Shown: positions 10,986-23,210, counted from the first letter of the stretch. The stretch is 64,000 bases of DNA from Daldinia sp. FL1419 (GCA_025201765.1 MU623484.1:1-64000), one strand, 5' to 3'. The notes: generated from the sequence alone by a model not told the origin. Program-made: numbers and translations.

Positions 10986-12144
10986 TTATTTCCCCTTCTC
11001 CAACTTCCTATCCCCACCCCCGCGACCCCGATTCCACATCCTGCCGATCGCGAACGGACCCAAGATGCTCAGGACTAAAACACCACCAATCAGGAAGAAC
11101 ATGCCTGCAGTGCCCCGCTCAGGCTCGACGCTGACGTGCTGGCCGTCAAAGTGGGCGCGGCGCGCAGCTCGGCGGAGATCGCTATACCGGCCCGTGCGTT
11201 CGTGTGATATCCGGTCGAAGTGCGGGACGTCGTCTTGAGCGCCGCGGCCGAAGGGGGTTTGACCGGGACCCATACCACCTGTACCGGTGAAGGTGTGGGA
11301 AGACGAAGGATATGAATTTTGGGACGAGGAAGAAGAGGAACCGGAACTGGAACCGGTGCTCTCGTCGTGCGCGGCGCTGCGCTTGGCGCCGTGGGCACCC
11401 CAGCCGCCGCTGCGGTAGAAGCTCAGGGGCGGGCCTTGGAAGGTGCCGCGGCGACGACTTAAGCCGGATGCAGGACGGCCGCCGGCGGGATTGGAAGTGC
11501 TGCTGTAAGAGCCGCGGTGGCTGTGGGAAGAGGAGGGGTGGTGTTGGTGTTGGTGCAGACGCAAAGTGTCGCGATCGTAGGCGGCGCGCTTGGCGGGGAT
11601 GGAGAGGACCGAGTAGGCTTCGCTTATGCGCATGAAGCGCCGGGAGGCGTGCGGGTTGGTAGGGTTGTGGTCTGGGTGGTGGGTTTTGGAGAGGGAGTAG
11701 AAGGACCTGTAAGCTAGCTGGTTAGAGGGTTGGTTGGAAGGGTAGATATGGGAGGGAGGAAGAGGATGAAGGGGTGAGCAGAATGATAAACTATCAAGTG
11801 CTGTTCGTCTTCGCGGTGGGAAAAGCCCTACAGTATATCCGCCGTACTCGTACTTATATTGAGTTGTGATTGGGGAGATAAGGATGAGTTAGGGAGGCTC
11901 ACTTCTTGATCTCGGCGGGCGTTGCGCCCGGCTGCAGCTTCAAAGTTTCATAATGATTCCGAGAATTATCGATGTGCTCATCTCGGAGGCACGCGGTGTT
12001 GTGGAACAGCTTGGGCATCTGCTGCTGTCTGGTGGTCGAGTGGGCGGTTGGCGCGACTATAAAAGAGGCGTATATAAGACATTGGCGCGGGCGGACTGCG
12101 TGAGCGGCCAAAGTGGTCCCGGACACTGCGTAGCGGAATATCAT
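10986..12144 (-). CDS. Membrane-anchored J-domain protein, likely mitochondrial
   Basis: Hsp70 co-chaperone. Exons complement(11903-12144, 10986-11706) join over a 196-nt intron to 320 residues. The first ~60 residues are Arg/Ser/Ala-rich with few acidic residues, like a mitochondrial presequence. The J domain follows (NHYETLKLQPGATPAEIKK, then across the splice SFYSLSKTHHPDHNP) with the essential HPD at 91-93, and ends near RAAYDRD. A long Ser/His/Gly-rich linker (about 150-245) leads to a single hydrophobic segment at about 283-301 and a basic tail ending KLEKGK. J domain plus C-terminal membrane segment resembles the JID1/DNAJC30 type. The assignment to a specific orthologue is uncertain. 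The HPD lies in exon 2 just downstream of the splice, so the intron splits the J domain. Confidence 0.85.
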
Positions 12145-12685
12145 GCCTCATCCCGAACCGATGTCGCTCTGGTCGTCAGAAGGGATTCGAGCTATTCGTG
12201 TTTGAGGGTGTTGTGGGGGAATAGAAGGGCTAATTCGGTATAGCAAGTGAAGGTGTTACGAGATTTGGATGCTTTAACACTATAAAGCAACGCCACTGAA
12301 ACTCGGGAAGGGAGTAATAAGTGACGACATCAATTGATGGGATTGGAACCTTTATTGGCGGCGTTAGATTTCCACTTTATTGGAGGTATCGCGGTTTTTA
12401 TCAGATGTGGCTGTGTTTATGTGGCTTGTCCTTCTACATGGTACAAACCTAACGTTACATAGTAAGTTCATATAACTAGGTAACCAGTTGTCATATATAT
12501 TGAAATTAAATTTCCTTTGTTATAAATTTCTAAGCAATCTATAACTCTGGCAACAAATACGGCTAGGAATAGTCGACGTCCAAAATGCCTCAAGCTTATA
12601 TTTCCCCAATTTATACAAAACTCTCTAAGCGCAGAACCATCTTATACGGCCATAGAGAAATTTCCTTGGAGGATCGCGTGCGAAC
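12145..12685. other. Spacer upstream of the J-protein
   Basis: No gene seen. This 541-bp stretch holds the J-protein promoter on one side and the SDR 3' end on the other. It is AT-rich from 12420 on. Confidence 0.5.
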
Positions 12686-13414
12686 TCAATACACGATCGT
12701 TGCAATCTTGTTAATGTACGTTGGGTTTTTTTCGATAATTAGATTCTGTGCGATCCATTTGCCCGCATCCTCCCTTGAAATATTGTAGCCGATGGCCTTG
12801 GACTTTATTCCAGTTTCCGCGTCCTCAATACCAACTCGGATTGGCTTCGTCGTCTCGCCATCAGTAAGGAGCATAGCTGCTCTCACGACCGTGTAGTCCT
12901 CGCCGCTTGCCGTAAGCTTGTTCTCCATGAGTTTTTTATCCGCGCCGGGAACTTTGAGTAGGAGGGAGCACAAAGGGACGTAAGCGACGGGTATATCCCG
13001 ACCAAACTTTGACATGCCGGCACTACTACACGCTATAATGTATGGTCTGCCGACACCGCCTTGTTGTCGTAGAGCGATGATAGCGTCGAGAACGGTGGTG
13101 ATGCCCTTTTCGCAGACATTTGGGTCGTCGATAGTCATCTTTGCGGGGATGGGCTTTCCTCCAATGGTGAAAACAACTATATCGACAAGTTTACCATCAG
13201 AAGCCTCAAGACAGCGGGAGACGGTTGCGGGATCGTGTGCGTTTCCTTGAATAACTTTTAGGTTAGGTGCATTCTCGTTGGTCAAGACTGCGGTGATCTT
13301 TGACGGGTTGCGGCAAAGTGCGACGCATTGATAACCGGCTGCGAGAGAGTGCTTAAGCGTCGAAAGGCCTATACCCGTGCTTGCACCGAAGAAGGCAACT
13401 GTTTTAGAAGCCAT
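12686..13414 (-). CDS. NAD(P)-binding SDR/NmrA-like protein
   Basis: Single exon, 242 residues, with no intron needed. It starts MASKTVAFFGASTGIGLSTL, a Rossmann fold with the GASTGIG dinucleotide-binding loop at about 10-16, followed by basic residues after strand 2 (LCRNPSK), which favours NADP(H). The segment VVFTIGGKPIP and the later IIACSSAGMSKFG are typical of atypical short-chain dehydrogenase/NmrA-type proteins. No classical Tyr-x-x-x-Lys pair is evident, so it may act as a redox sensor or an atypical reductase rather than an ordinary dehydrogenase. The substrate is unknown. It is divergent from the Zn2Cys6 regulator with 521 bp between start codons, so shared control is plausible. 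Confidence 0.85.
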   Translation of the reverse strand: MASKTVAFFGASTGIGLSTLKHSLAAGYQCVALCRNPSKITAVLTNENAPNLKVIQGNAHDPATVSRCLEASDGKLVDIVVFTIGGKPIPAKMTIDDPNVCEKGITTVLDAIIALRQQGGVGRPYIIACSSAGMSKFGRDIPVAYVPLCSLLLKVPGADKKLMENKLTASGEDYTVVRAAMLLTDGETTKPIRVGIEDAETGIKSKAIGYNISREDAGKWIAQNLIIEKNPTYINKIATIVY

Positions 13415-13935
13415 GGCCGATAATGGCGTATAAGGTATGAGGCTTACGATACAGTGTCAAATCTAGGCGTGTTAATTGTGATTTGGAATATGAGTGGTTG
13501 GCTTATTAGTGTAATTACGATTGATGTTGGTAACAAATTTATGTGTTATGTGATACTCAACAAGTTCTATTAATGTTATATCCTCATCAAGCTTTCTAAT
13601 ATGACTCCTTCAGATGCCCGGATTCTTAGATACGCCTCTATTCTACACTATGATTTGAAGCTATTTGGGCACTGGCTGGTTCTCGCGGAGTTTTCGGGGC
13701 AGGTGCGGGTAACTCGGGTCTCAATTGCCCCGGCTTGGCACGATTGCACCCCGGCTGCTAACCCGTATTTGGTGCTGACGCTGACGGAAGATCCCTTCTT
13801 TTATGTTTCATGACTAATTCGGCCAGATAAACTATATTTCTAGATTTGTAGACTCGTCCAAAGGAGACTGGATACATGAAGTGTTCTCGAAAAGCTGATT
13901 CGCTCCAGAGAGGTGGAATAGTAAAGTAGATACCC
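13415..13935. other. Shared divergent promoter region, SDR and Zn2Cys6 gene
   Basis: This 521-bp region separates two divergent start codons. It contains CGG and CCG triplets of the kind Zn2Cys6 proteins bind (around 13617, 13697 and 13731), but triplet pairs this short occur by chance, so I do not call a specific operator. Confidence 0.45.
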
Positions 13936-16736
13936 ATGTCGCAAGTCAACGTGACCCCAGAAGCCTCAGGGGCTTTAGCGTCGACTGGCCTTGGCACTGG
14001 TCCATCCTCCGAAATCAACGCGAATACTTCCCGATCTGGCCGCTCTCCAGTAACATCGACGACGCCTGGACCAAAGCCGCGTAGTTGTGTCACGTGTCGC
14101 ACCCGAAAAGTCCGATGCGACAAAACGTCGCCGTGTTCCAATTGCCGTCGCGCAAGGATTCCATGTGTCTTCCCTTCTTCTGACAAGCCTCCGCGCTGGG
14201 CTCGCCGGCTGGAGCGCATTGCGAACAATGCCAAGGCGGAGCAGGAAGCTGGTAGCGCTGTCAGCCAGGTTATGGATAGGCTTCGGAGCCTTGAAGGTCT
14301 TGTTAAAGAACTTAGTAGCCAGCTGGAGCAAGCACACAGCACTACAAATACAAGTAGTCATGGCTCATCTTCTGCAAACTCACCGGGGAGTTCAGGAAAT
14401 GATCATGACTCGGACCGTCGTGACGCTTCCCCACCTATTACGAATATTTCTGGCCTGTCAAAGCAGTTTGGGAGGCTTGTGCTTGGGGATGCTGGTCGAA
14501 GTCACTACGTAAGCAATGGCTTCTGGTCGCGTGTTAATGACGAGGTAAAGCAAGACCGAGCTTGTCGACTATCTCTTAAGGCCTTTCGGAATCAAACTAC
14601 TAATACATACTGCAGCTTGACAGCCTTAAAACGGAAGTAGAAGGTTTAACTGATGGAGACTATGGGAGTTCTGAGGACGAGGGTACATCTAACAGGACCT
14701 TATCTACTCAAGAGCTAGACAGGACACCCTCACAGCGCCATGCGTTTCTATTTCGCCATAATCTTGACTTTCATGGGCCAGATATTCGCGAGTTTCACCC
14801 TCCGCCATCTCAGATCCCTTTCCTCGTAGATGTCTTTTATCAAAACGTTAATATTCTGACACAGGTGGTTCACATGCCCACATTAAATACTATAGTGCAG
14901 AGTCTACAAGACGGTGGCCCATCAAATCTAACGCCAGCCCATGAGGCTTTGATGCTTGCTATCTACTATGCTTCTATAACTTCGATGGAGGAAGAAGATG
15001 TAAGCTTCTCTTTAAGCTTCTCTAAGAATGCGCTAAGAACGGATACTCATGTACCGTCTTTTTGACAGGTCGCAGCCAATCTCGGTTCTTGCAAATCCGA
15101 ACTTAACCTCAAGTACCGTCTAGGCTTAGAGCACGCTCTTGCGAAGGCCGACTTTCTAAACGTGCCCGATATAGTTCTCGTACAAGCGTTTGCTATATTC
15201 CTGTGCTTAGCTCGTCGCCATGATAGTCCGAGGTTCGTGTACATGATGACCGGTCTTGTTATTAGGATGGCTCTGGCCCTAGGATTGCATCGTGACGGTA
15301 GCCGCTTCCCTAATCTTAGCCCTTTTGAAATCGAAATGCGACGAAGGCTTTGGTGGCACGTATGTCTACTTGACGTAAGAGCCTCCGAAGATCAAGGTAT
15401 GGATCTCACCATAACTCCTGGCAGTTTCGACACGCGACAACCCTTGAATATCAACAATGAAGATATTCACCCGGACACCAAGGAAACACCTAAGGAACGA
15501 GAAGGTATAACCGATATGACTTTCTCTCTCGTTACGAGCTCTCAATGCGAAGTAACGAGGGAGATGATGGCTGTGAGTCTCAAAGATGGGGTACCGCAGG
15601 TAGATGTTCAGGACCGCCTGCTGAACGAGTACTATGGGAGATTGGAGAAAACATACCTCAAATACTCTAGTGCAGAAGGAAATATCACCTACTGGGTGGT
15701 TATAGTTATCGCGAGGCTCGTAATGGCTAAGATGAGCCTAATAGTATACTTTCCGGTACTTTTCTCGCCTGAAAGCGAGCAGGCTTCCGGCGAGATGCGC
15801 AATAGGTTGTTTAGAGCCGCAATCGAAGTAGCCGAATACAATCACACACTAAATTCCGAGCAGGCCTGTAGGCAGTGGCGCTGGATCTACCAAACGTATA
15901 CACACTGGTATGCCGTCGTCTACCTTCTAATCGAGGTGACACGGCGCCCTTGGTCGCCGATGGTTGAACGCGCATGGGTCGCGCTCCATAGCGCTTGGCT
16001 TATCCCCCCTCGTAGTAGAACGGATAGGAATGTACACTTCTGGGTCCCTCTCCGAAAACTCATGACCAAGGCGCGGTGGCATCGAGAAGCTGAGGTCGAG
16101 CGACTTCGTCGCGACCCGCAGGCGGCGGGGATATTGAAGACGGAAGATTGGGGCATCGCTCAACCAAGTAGTTCGGGTCCATTTCCGGGTCCTAACAGTT
16201 CCGAGACCTTCCGTGAACGCTGGCGCAAACTCGTCACTTTGCCGCAAAACACGGGTGACTATTCACGAACAGTTGTTCAGCTTAGTAGAGGGGTAATCGT
16301 GCCACCTAGTATCACTTATTCTGCTGGACATAACGAGCCGGACTTTAGCTCTGCTCCTTCGTACGGTCTGAGCACTTTGGCAATCCAACCCGGATATGCT
16401 TATCCGCATCCTATGCAACCGCAAGGGGGCATGGTTCCTATCCCGAATATTTCTAGTGCAAATTTTCCAAGACATAACACCGGTGCTCTACATAGTCCTC
16501 GCGATCCGGCCGTATTAGGGGCTCAGCAAGCCAATCCAGCCCACGGATCATCCGCAGCGCCCATGGGCTTGGGGTCAGGCTTCGGGGCTTGGCTTTGGGC
16601 TGATGCGGATCCGTCGTTGGACGTGTTTGCCAATATGGACTTGGAGGTGGTGGATTCAAATGCAGACCTGGAGGATGAAATTGACTGGAATAAATGGGTG
16701 GCATCGGCGAATGGTATGGATTGGTCTGGAAACTAG
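13936..16736 (+). CDS. Zn2Cys6 transcription factor with fungal_trans domain
   Basis: DNA-binding transcriptional regulator, presumably nuclear. Exons 13936-14544, 14616-14999 and 15069-16736 give 886 residues. The binuclear zinc cluster CVTCRTRKVRCDKTSPCSNC runs from residue 51, with cysteines at 51, 54, 61, 67, 70 and 77 (spacing C2C6C5C2C6C). The linker RWARRLERI leads into a heptad-like coiled segment (MDRLRSLEGLVKELSSQLEQ) for dimerisation. The central domain carries the fungal-specific transcription factor signature MALALGLHRDGSRFP, then EIEMRRRLWWHVCLLD. The C-terminus is acidic (NADLEDEIDWNKW), a likely activation region. Both introns are phase 0. Targets are unknown. The divergent SDR gene is the nearest candidate. 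Confidence 0.93.
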
Positions 16737-17149
16737 GCCACGGCTTGTGAAATTAACGATCACTTCGGAGACATGAATTAAACATTCGGAAGGCTTCTGG
16801 ATACGCAAAGCTGTGGTTCGGATGATAGGTAGATGGAAGCTTCTCGGAGATGTGAAGATAGCTGTTGAAATCGCGCTCCAAGTCGCTGATGGACGTAGGG
16901 GGGAGAACTGAGGCCACCGGTGGTAATTATTTGATCCTGTTCACGAGTGTTACTAGGAAGTCATTAATGAATGTATATAGGGACCAAGAGGACCAAAAAA
17001 ATGCTCTGCACCCATCATCGTTTCATGATACTATAACCAATGCCGTCCGTTTCTTTATCAAACAGGCGTTTCAATTAGGCCCTATGTAGTCAGAGTAAAC
17101 CATATGTACCTAGTAAAGTATACTATTAAGTATGCAGGGCCTTACCATT
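16737..17149. other. 3' region of the Zn2Cys6 gene and spacer
   Basis: No gene seen. A short open frame at 16865-17089 shows no family resemblance and begins within the likely 3' UTR. Confidence 0.5.
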
Positions 17150-18100
17150 CGATATTCAATTTTCCGTTCACGATATTAACGATCTCAGATGAGAAACTCC
17201 TGTCCAAGTTAGGCACCTTTAGGTTGGAATACTGATTGTCGTCGTAGGCGCCATTAAATCTGTGTTTAACTTCTTGGAAGGTTTTGTCATTCGCCATTCT
17301 CCAAGCCAGATCAGTCGGTTCGGCCCCCAGTTGCTGATGACCAGGCTCATCCAATTATGCTTGCGCAGATTTCTTGAAACCGGTGTCGATGTACCTGGAA
17401 CCGCTGTGCTCACCTAAGGCTATGATCAATAGGTAACTACCCATCTTTATAATCACAACTTACCGATACTTGGCCTTAGCTCTTTGAGTCTAGCGTTATC
17501 CACCATGCTAGCCAGGCAAAGGTTCTACCGAGTGCGAATAAAAATAGACATTTGCCTTTTACGGGACTTTGACTTACTGTTGCTCCTGCTCCAGCATATG
17601 TAGCCAAGAAAGTCTTGTTCTATACTTAGTTCGAGTCTATCTAAAAGTAGTTGAGGGAAAATACCAATCCGAAGGGTGATTCTGTCCTCTTTAACTAAGA
17701 ATATAACAACTGCGTCAAGTTCGGTGATATAGGCAACCAATTCATGTCCTGGATTCTATTTAGGGTGACCCCCAAAGCCAGCCTTTCGCGCAAGGCTAAG
17801 AAATTCGTTACGTGTGATGTTATCCCAAGGAGCTAGGATGCTGAACGTGAAATCTATAGATGTATCCCTCCAAGTCTTACCCGATGGTACTAGTACCATG
17901 CCATCGAGCCTTTTCCCCAAGTGACGATAGAGCTTAGGTAGAAATTGTTCGTATAGAATGTCAACCGGTGGCAGGTCTTTCTCGTTTGGGCTTCGGAGGG
18001 TGGTTGAAGCTGGGGAGCGACCGAAGTCCATTTTAAACCACTTGGAATATACGTGGCCACTAGAATATCGTGGTGTTGAATTATGGCCAAGTATAAACAC
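17150..18100 (-). pseudogene. Decayed Hsp70-like ATPase-domain gene
   Basis: Reading the minus strand from 18100, the translation resembles the fungal Hsp70/actin-like ATPase family: PASTTLRSPNEKDLPPVDIL, then LPKLYRHLGKRL and ARKAGFGGHP, the usual helix before the NPGHELVAYITE segment. Between GGHPK and NPGHE there is an in-frame TAG at 17756-17758, too close to any splice signals to be an intron. Further on, the match jumps frames (FLATYAGAGAT-like, about 17570-17610) and resumes with EVKHRFNGAYDDNQYSNLKV and NLDRSFSSEIVNI near 17170-17290, a family-typical stretch. The N-terminal nucleotide-binding loop is missing and the C-terminus stops early. I infer a non-functional relic. Some frame jumps could be introns, but the TAG could not. 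Confidence 0.7.
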
Positions 18101-18879
18101 GACGGATAATGATAGAGAAAATGTCTCTGAGTTCTAATGGAATCTGGGTATCTCCTGGAGCTACTTGCGTTGCGCTGATATGCTGATAGGGAACTATATA
18201 GGCGGGTGTGTTATACAAATTTTACCCTTTTCAATATATTTTAACTAGGCCCCATTGCTGATAAGTTGAACCTTTCTCGACAGAAAATACCATCTTGATA
18301 CACTTTATGCAAGTAGTTTGTCGCATATACTAGGTACCTGGCGACCCCACGCTTTCTTTCATGGGAGTTATTTTCTTCTGTGGCTCAGGGGCTCCATGAT
18401 TACATAATCAAACACTATATCATTAATAACTGTTCTTCAACCCTACCCCCTTTTTTGTCTACCCGGAAAAGGAAGAAATTCTTAGGTTTACATTGTGAAA
18501 GTAATTGTTTACGAAGGTCCTTTGGGCGTATCTTGAAGCTTACTGCTTACGCAGAAGCGAAAAGTGACAAGCCTACTTACCCGCCTCTTCCGAGATACAC
18601 GTATCACTCAACTACTCTTCAACCAGAGAGCATCGTTATAAAAATGTGTTAGACGATACAAGACGACAGATTGACTCTCGTCAGTAAAGGTATCGAAACT
18701 AGATCTAACAAGCTATTTACGGTGATACTCGAGTTTCGTATGCTTTGTAATTCGTGGACATTCCCCACAGCGCGCGGTGACACCTCTCTAGAATAGGAAC
18801 AGTCCTACTTGCAAGAGTAGTGTGAATACTATAGACCTTCAGCGAAAAAATATGTTGACTTCAGGGAGATTGCTCAATT
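18101..18879. other. AT-rich spacer between two pseudogenes
   Basis: No gene recognised. A 90-codon open frame at 18380-18652 has no family resemblance. The stretch may contain unrecognisable ends of the neighbouring relics. Confidence 0.45.
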
Positions 18880-19700
18880 TTCTGGTACCGCAGTAGACCA
18901 CTATACTGCCCTAGCCTTCACCCTAGTCCAGCACCAAGCTCCGGATAAGGAAGTAATGGAAGTACAAGTAATGGTGCAAACACGCCCTCGTGTGAGTCAG
19001 CTCAGGACTCAGAAGAAGAAGGAAAGGTCCTTGCACTAGCCGGCTATTCTACGAAGCTCTTTGCCGTTGTTGAGAAAGTAGTAAAAGGTGGTAAAGATAA
19101 TAAGAGGTATAAAGTCTTCCCCCGCCTAGAATCCAAGTGCACTAACCTTCATAGCATTATATTTGTCCTTTGGACTTCAACATTAAATATACTCGAACAG
19201 TTGTTCGCGAACAGGGAGATTTCGTACTGGTAAACTGATGGTAGAGTAGGTCCAGTACAGAGGTCTTTGAGGCTTAGGGAGTTTAAAGAAGACGCCGGAG
19301 TCCAAGTCCTCCTTATGTCCATCAATCCTAGAGTAGTAGGGCATGTACATCTATATTGAAGGTTCTTTTTCGTGTAGTTATAGGTATTAAAGGAAGGACA
19401 TGTTTAATCTTGCAATTGCAAACCAGGTACACACAGCTGAACCTCAATATAATATCTTGGTGGAAGAAAAAGCGATTGCGCGGGCGTTGCGTATGGGTCA
19501 AACTCGTCAAACTCGAAAGGTCACAGTTTTTCGATATGTAATGGATAAAACCGTCGAGAAGGGTTGAAACTAGAGTCCTTTAGTAAACAATTAGCCAATA
19601 CTCGGTAGGACATGATCAGTCTCTAAAGGAAAAAGAAACATATTGCGAAATTTACTTTTGACACAGACGTGCAAGAAACCCAATCAGGGACACTCGAAGT
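18880..19700 (+). pseudogene. SNF2-family helicase C-terminal relic
   Basis: The frame of 19021 reads GKVLALAGYSTKLFAVVEKV, then IIFVLWTSTLNILEQLF and TDGRVGPVQRSLRL followed by VQVLLMSIN, which are helicase motifs IV-V of RAD5/HLTF-type SNF2 ATPases. A stop TAA at 19231-19233 sits exactly where family members read an Arg/Leu before I-D-G-R, and a further stop interrupts a Ser/Gly/Asn linker near 18945. The TGAVGL motif is degraded to PRVVGH. After a frame change the match continues at 19409 with LAIANQVHTAEPQYN, ARALRMGQT (motif VI) and VTVFRYVMDKTVE, then a basic IAKFTFDTD tail near 19650. The N-terminal ATPase half was not found upstream. The relic must have been a large DNA translocase gene. 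Confidence 0.85.
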
Positions 19701-21301
19701 GAGAATTGAATTCGACTTATAAAGTGGCTGATGAATTAATAGGATCTTGGATTTGTGTTAGACATGGACTCTTTTGAGACAAGGGGTTCAAAATAATAGT
19801 TGATGGTACTCGCTGGGGCTGTTGACCGCTCAATCCCGGGAAAGTTTCTTGGCTATTAGATAGTATTCGGTCCCCTATCTGTGGGGGTCCTATGAATAAT
19901 ACCCTCATATAACTTATTACCAACGTAGTGACTCGGTATAACTATTGATCTTACTACTATCTAATTTAGGTTTCTTTTTACTTTTTCCCATTTTAGTCTT
20001 GTAGATGTCGAGTTTACAATTAAGCGAAACAGGTCACCATACTACCGCGACTAGGTGGCAAACTTGAAAGAGATACTGTCACCCATGGACGTACTTGCGT
20101 ATTTAAAGTACTCCGGTTGATTATAAACTTCAGCGGGTATTCAAGATGTCATTTCGGAAACTCCGTGCCAACAGTTACCTATGAGGTGAACGATCCTCCC
20201 CTCTTACTGCATATTACGGCGAAATCGAGTGCTATTAGATATCTACTTTTAATGGTCAATATTAGTAGCATGGTACAACTCACGCTGAACCCCTGAACCA
20301 ACCCCCTTTGTGGACAGACACCTTCGTATCTGTAGATTCAAATCGAGTCGACTATATACAACCGTTTATAAGGTCCTTAGGTCATCAGACAATGATCCCC
20401 GTAGGTCACATACAGATATAGCCCTCCTTTCGAAACATTGCGTTCCGCTAGATGTAGTAGACGGACTAGCCTTTACTATATATAATAAGCAACTCCTAAA
20501 TCATTTTGCTCTAGTAGGTATTCATAAAACGAATTTACCTAATAGAATCCAGTTTAGAAATCTTCGTTTAAGGGGTCACCCGCGAAGATTACAACTCCAT
20601 GAACCACTCTCTTGGGATAGGGCTAACATTTCCCCTCCGTACATGTGTACTAGGTAGGTGCAAGGGTTTATTGAACAATGGCCTTACAAAAAGCGGCACA
20701 GAGAGATTATGCGGCGATGAGTTATTGGGAAATTATATGAGTCGTAGCAGGTGTTCTATCGCTCTACAGGTGTTCTTCTAATTCTATGAGACTTCTACCA
20801 CTCTCAAGCAAAGTTCTATGCATGTGAACCTAAAACCCAACATTTACAAATAGATATTTTCTTGGTTATTCCACCCATCTTGTGTACCTTCTAAGGAAGC
20901 AGTTATATCAGATCCCCCTTGATGATTGTTAATCAGCTATCTTGTAAAGTCCAACATATTTGTGAATAATGTCGATAAGGCTGTTGCACGGACCGAAAAT
21001 TCGCACCCTCGAGGGTTCATATGCGAGAAAGTTCCAGCCCCCGGACCCATCCATATCCAAAAGGATTTTGGTTCGGGAATACTGGGACGTCGCCTAATCG
21101 ACCCGAATCAAGGGCCTGGGAAGTGATCTATGGCGACCAACACCTAATCGCTCGTCGAATAATTGTTTAACAATTTTGCCAATGAAATCCTACTAGACTC
21201 AATATAAGCAGGACGACATCCTCATATCGAAAGCATCGCCTACATAGGCACCATCCATCCAGCTTTGTGGTTATTCAATAGGTAGCACAGATAACATCAA
21301 G
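19701..21301. other. Gene-free stretch between relic and membrane-protein gene
   Basis: I see no supportable gene in this 1.6 kb. The longest open frame, 20310-20657, has even amino-acid use but no motif I recognise. This may be further eroded coding sequence. The last ~120 bases form the promoter and leader of the rhodopsin-domain gene. Confidence 0.5.
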
Positions 21302-22631
21302 ATGGCCGAAGTTGGTATTATGCCGCCTCCGGAGGGAGTGACCCCTGATTTCTATAGTTGGACCTCCCTTCAGACTACTCTTCTCATCCTTTTTATAGTT
21401 ACCTTTGCTATAGCAACTATACTATTGATACTTCGCTTATATACAGCTTTCGGTATCGTGAAGAAGATGGATTGGGATATTTGTAGGTGCACCCATAGTG
21501 ATTCTAGCAGTGTTGAAAATTGTTAACGTCGGAGTAGTATTCATTATCGCAGCTTGGGGAGTTTCTCTAGCATTCTATATCGGGTCAATAATCGGTAGGT
21601 TACCAACTTGAATATTTGCAGTACTCCACTTACTCCTATCGTAGCTATGCCAGCTGGTTTTGGACGCCACCTCTGGGACGTTACTCCAACGCAATTGCTC
21701 GGATACTACAAGGTAATCTATATCTACTATGACAATATTACATGGTTGCTTTGCTAACGTCCAGATAGGTTTTATTGCTCCTCGCTATCACGTATATTTG
21801 GCCGCCGTCCTTATCTAAATTCGCACTACTCGTCCTCTATGTTCGACTTAATCCCTCCAAGCCTTTCCGCGCATGCGTTTTCCTTAGCGGATTTTTCATC
21901 TTTGCATATACAGTCGTATTCACAGTTTTATTTGCCGGGCCTTGCAATCCATTGTCGATTGGGAGTGGCGTCTGCTTGAACAATATAGCGATAGCACAGG
22001 CGGTTTTGAATATTGTGTCCGATGTCATTATAATAGTACTTCCTATACCGATGATACACAAGCTGCATCTTCCCCTCAGACAGAAGGTCGCTGTCGGTTT
22101 CCTTATTGTCCTAGGATCAGCGTAAGTCTAAATATCCAAAGCCGTAAGATCAGTTGCTAAAGAAATCTTAGAGTTGTGATCGTTTCTATTGCACGAGTTG
22201 CCTATGTAAGAGCTATGGTAGAAAACCCCGACGTAACCTGGACACAAGCATCGGCAGCAGTTTTGTCGACATTGGAATTGAACATTGGCATTATGGGCAA
22301 TTGCATATCGCGTTTAAAGCCTCTCGTCCAGAAACATCTTCCTTCATGGGGAAGCTCAATGGGTGGTTCAAGAACACCCGGAAGCCACGGCCAGAACCAA
22401 AGTGGCAATATACCGCGATCATGGGGTACAGGCAAAGGGAGTCAAGCGTACAAACTAGAAAGCATGGAACATGGGAGGAAGTTCGGGGATGAGGAGAGAG
22501 ATGCTAACACAGACATCTATGTTGTCAATGATTACCGGGTCGAATACGACGCGAAGGTACCAAATCAGACTAGGACAGGGAGCACAGAGAGTATCCTAGC
22601 GCCGGAGAGGGACAGCCGTCGCGTGGTATAG
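21302..22631 (+). CDS. Seven-helix integral membrane protein, fungal rhodopsin-like domain
   Basis: Member of the large fungal family with the rhodopsin-like domain (often called PTH11-like or SAT4-like integral membrane proteins). Exons 21302-21482, 21553-21594, 21645-21712, 21769-22121 and 22172-22631 join in frame to 367 residues. The first intron (70 nt) was chosen because it restores a proper second helix (WGVSLAFYIGSIIAM) followed by the family signature GFGRHLWDV. Other helices are visible: LLILFIVTFAIATILLIL, SLSKFALLVLYVRL, FLSGFFIFAYTVVFTVLF, IVSDVIIIVLPIPMI and VAVGFLIVLGSAVVIVSIA. The signatures LPIPMIHKLHLPLRQK and TWTQASAAVLSTLELNIGIM are typical. The C-terminal ~90 residues are hydrophilic and cytosolic. 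The ligand is unknown. It converges on the kinase-like gene. Confidence 0.88.
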
Positions 22632-23210
22632 GCGCATATTATGCTCTTCCCATGGGCCATATCATGTTTCAAGACCCTAAAAGTCATACAATTTCTAATG
22701 AATACCTACCTACCTATGTATTACTAGAGGAGTTTAAAAGGAAAGTCCCGTAAACCGAGTATCTGCAAATAAAAATTCTACTAGTTGCCGATTTTTCTTT
22801 GCGAGCAGTTTATTCAAGTGTTTAATTTGAGTGAGGGTTTTAACCCTTTTCATGACTTCCAATTCGGATTTATGCGGATCCTCGTTGTGTTATCATAAAT
22901 GCTAGAGCATAAGATATACATGGCAGAGAGGTTTATGTCCCTTATCCCTTTTATAGCGAGTACGTAACCGTTGACTCAGTTTAAGCCTTCAAGTCTATTG
23001 ATAATCGTTTCTAGGTACTAGTTAGGTAAAAGCAATACTTCAAGATGCATGGCACTTCTTTGATTAACGACTAGAAAATAAAAGCAATTGCAAATATGCT
23101 AATGAATCGATGCTAAGAGCCCATGATATGTTAATGTGGCTCTCTATGCTATCCCAAGTATATTGATTAATACGTGTTTGAATAAGGCCGATAGGAGGAT
23201 CTAACCTAGA
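22632..23210. other. Convergent spacer
   Basis: This 579-bp AT-rich stretch lies between converging genes. It contains a TGACTCA at about 22973, which is too far from any start codon to interpret. Confidence 0.5.

Noticed and set aside
11312..11635. 107-codon open frame antisense to the J-protein
   Set aside because: Arg/Gly-rich mirror of the Ser/Gly-rich linker; no support of its own.
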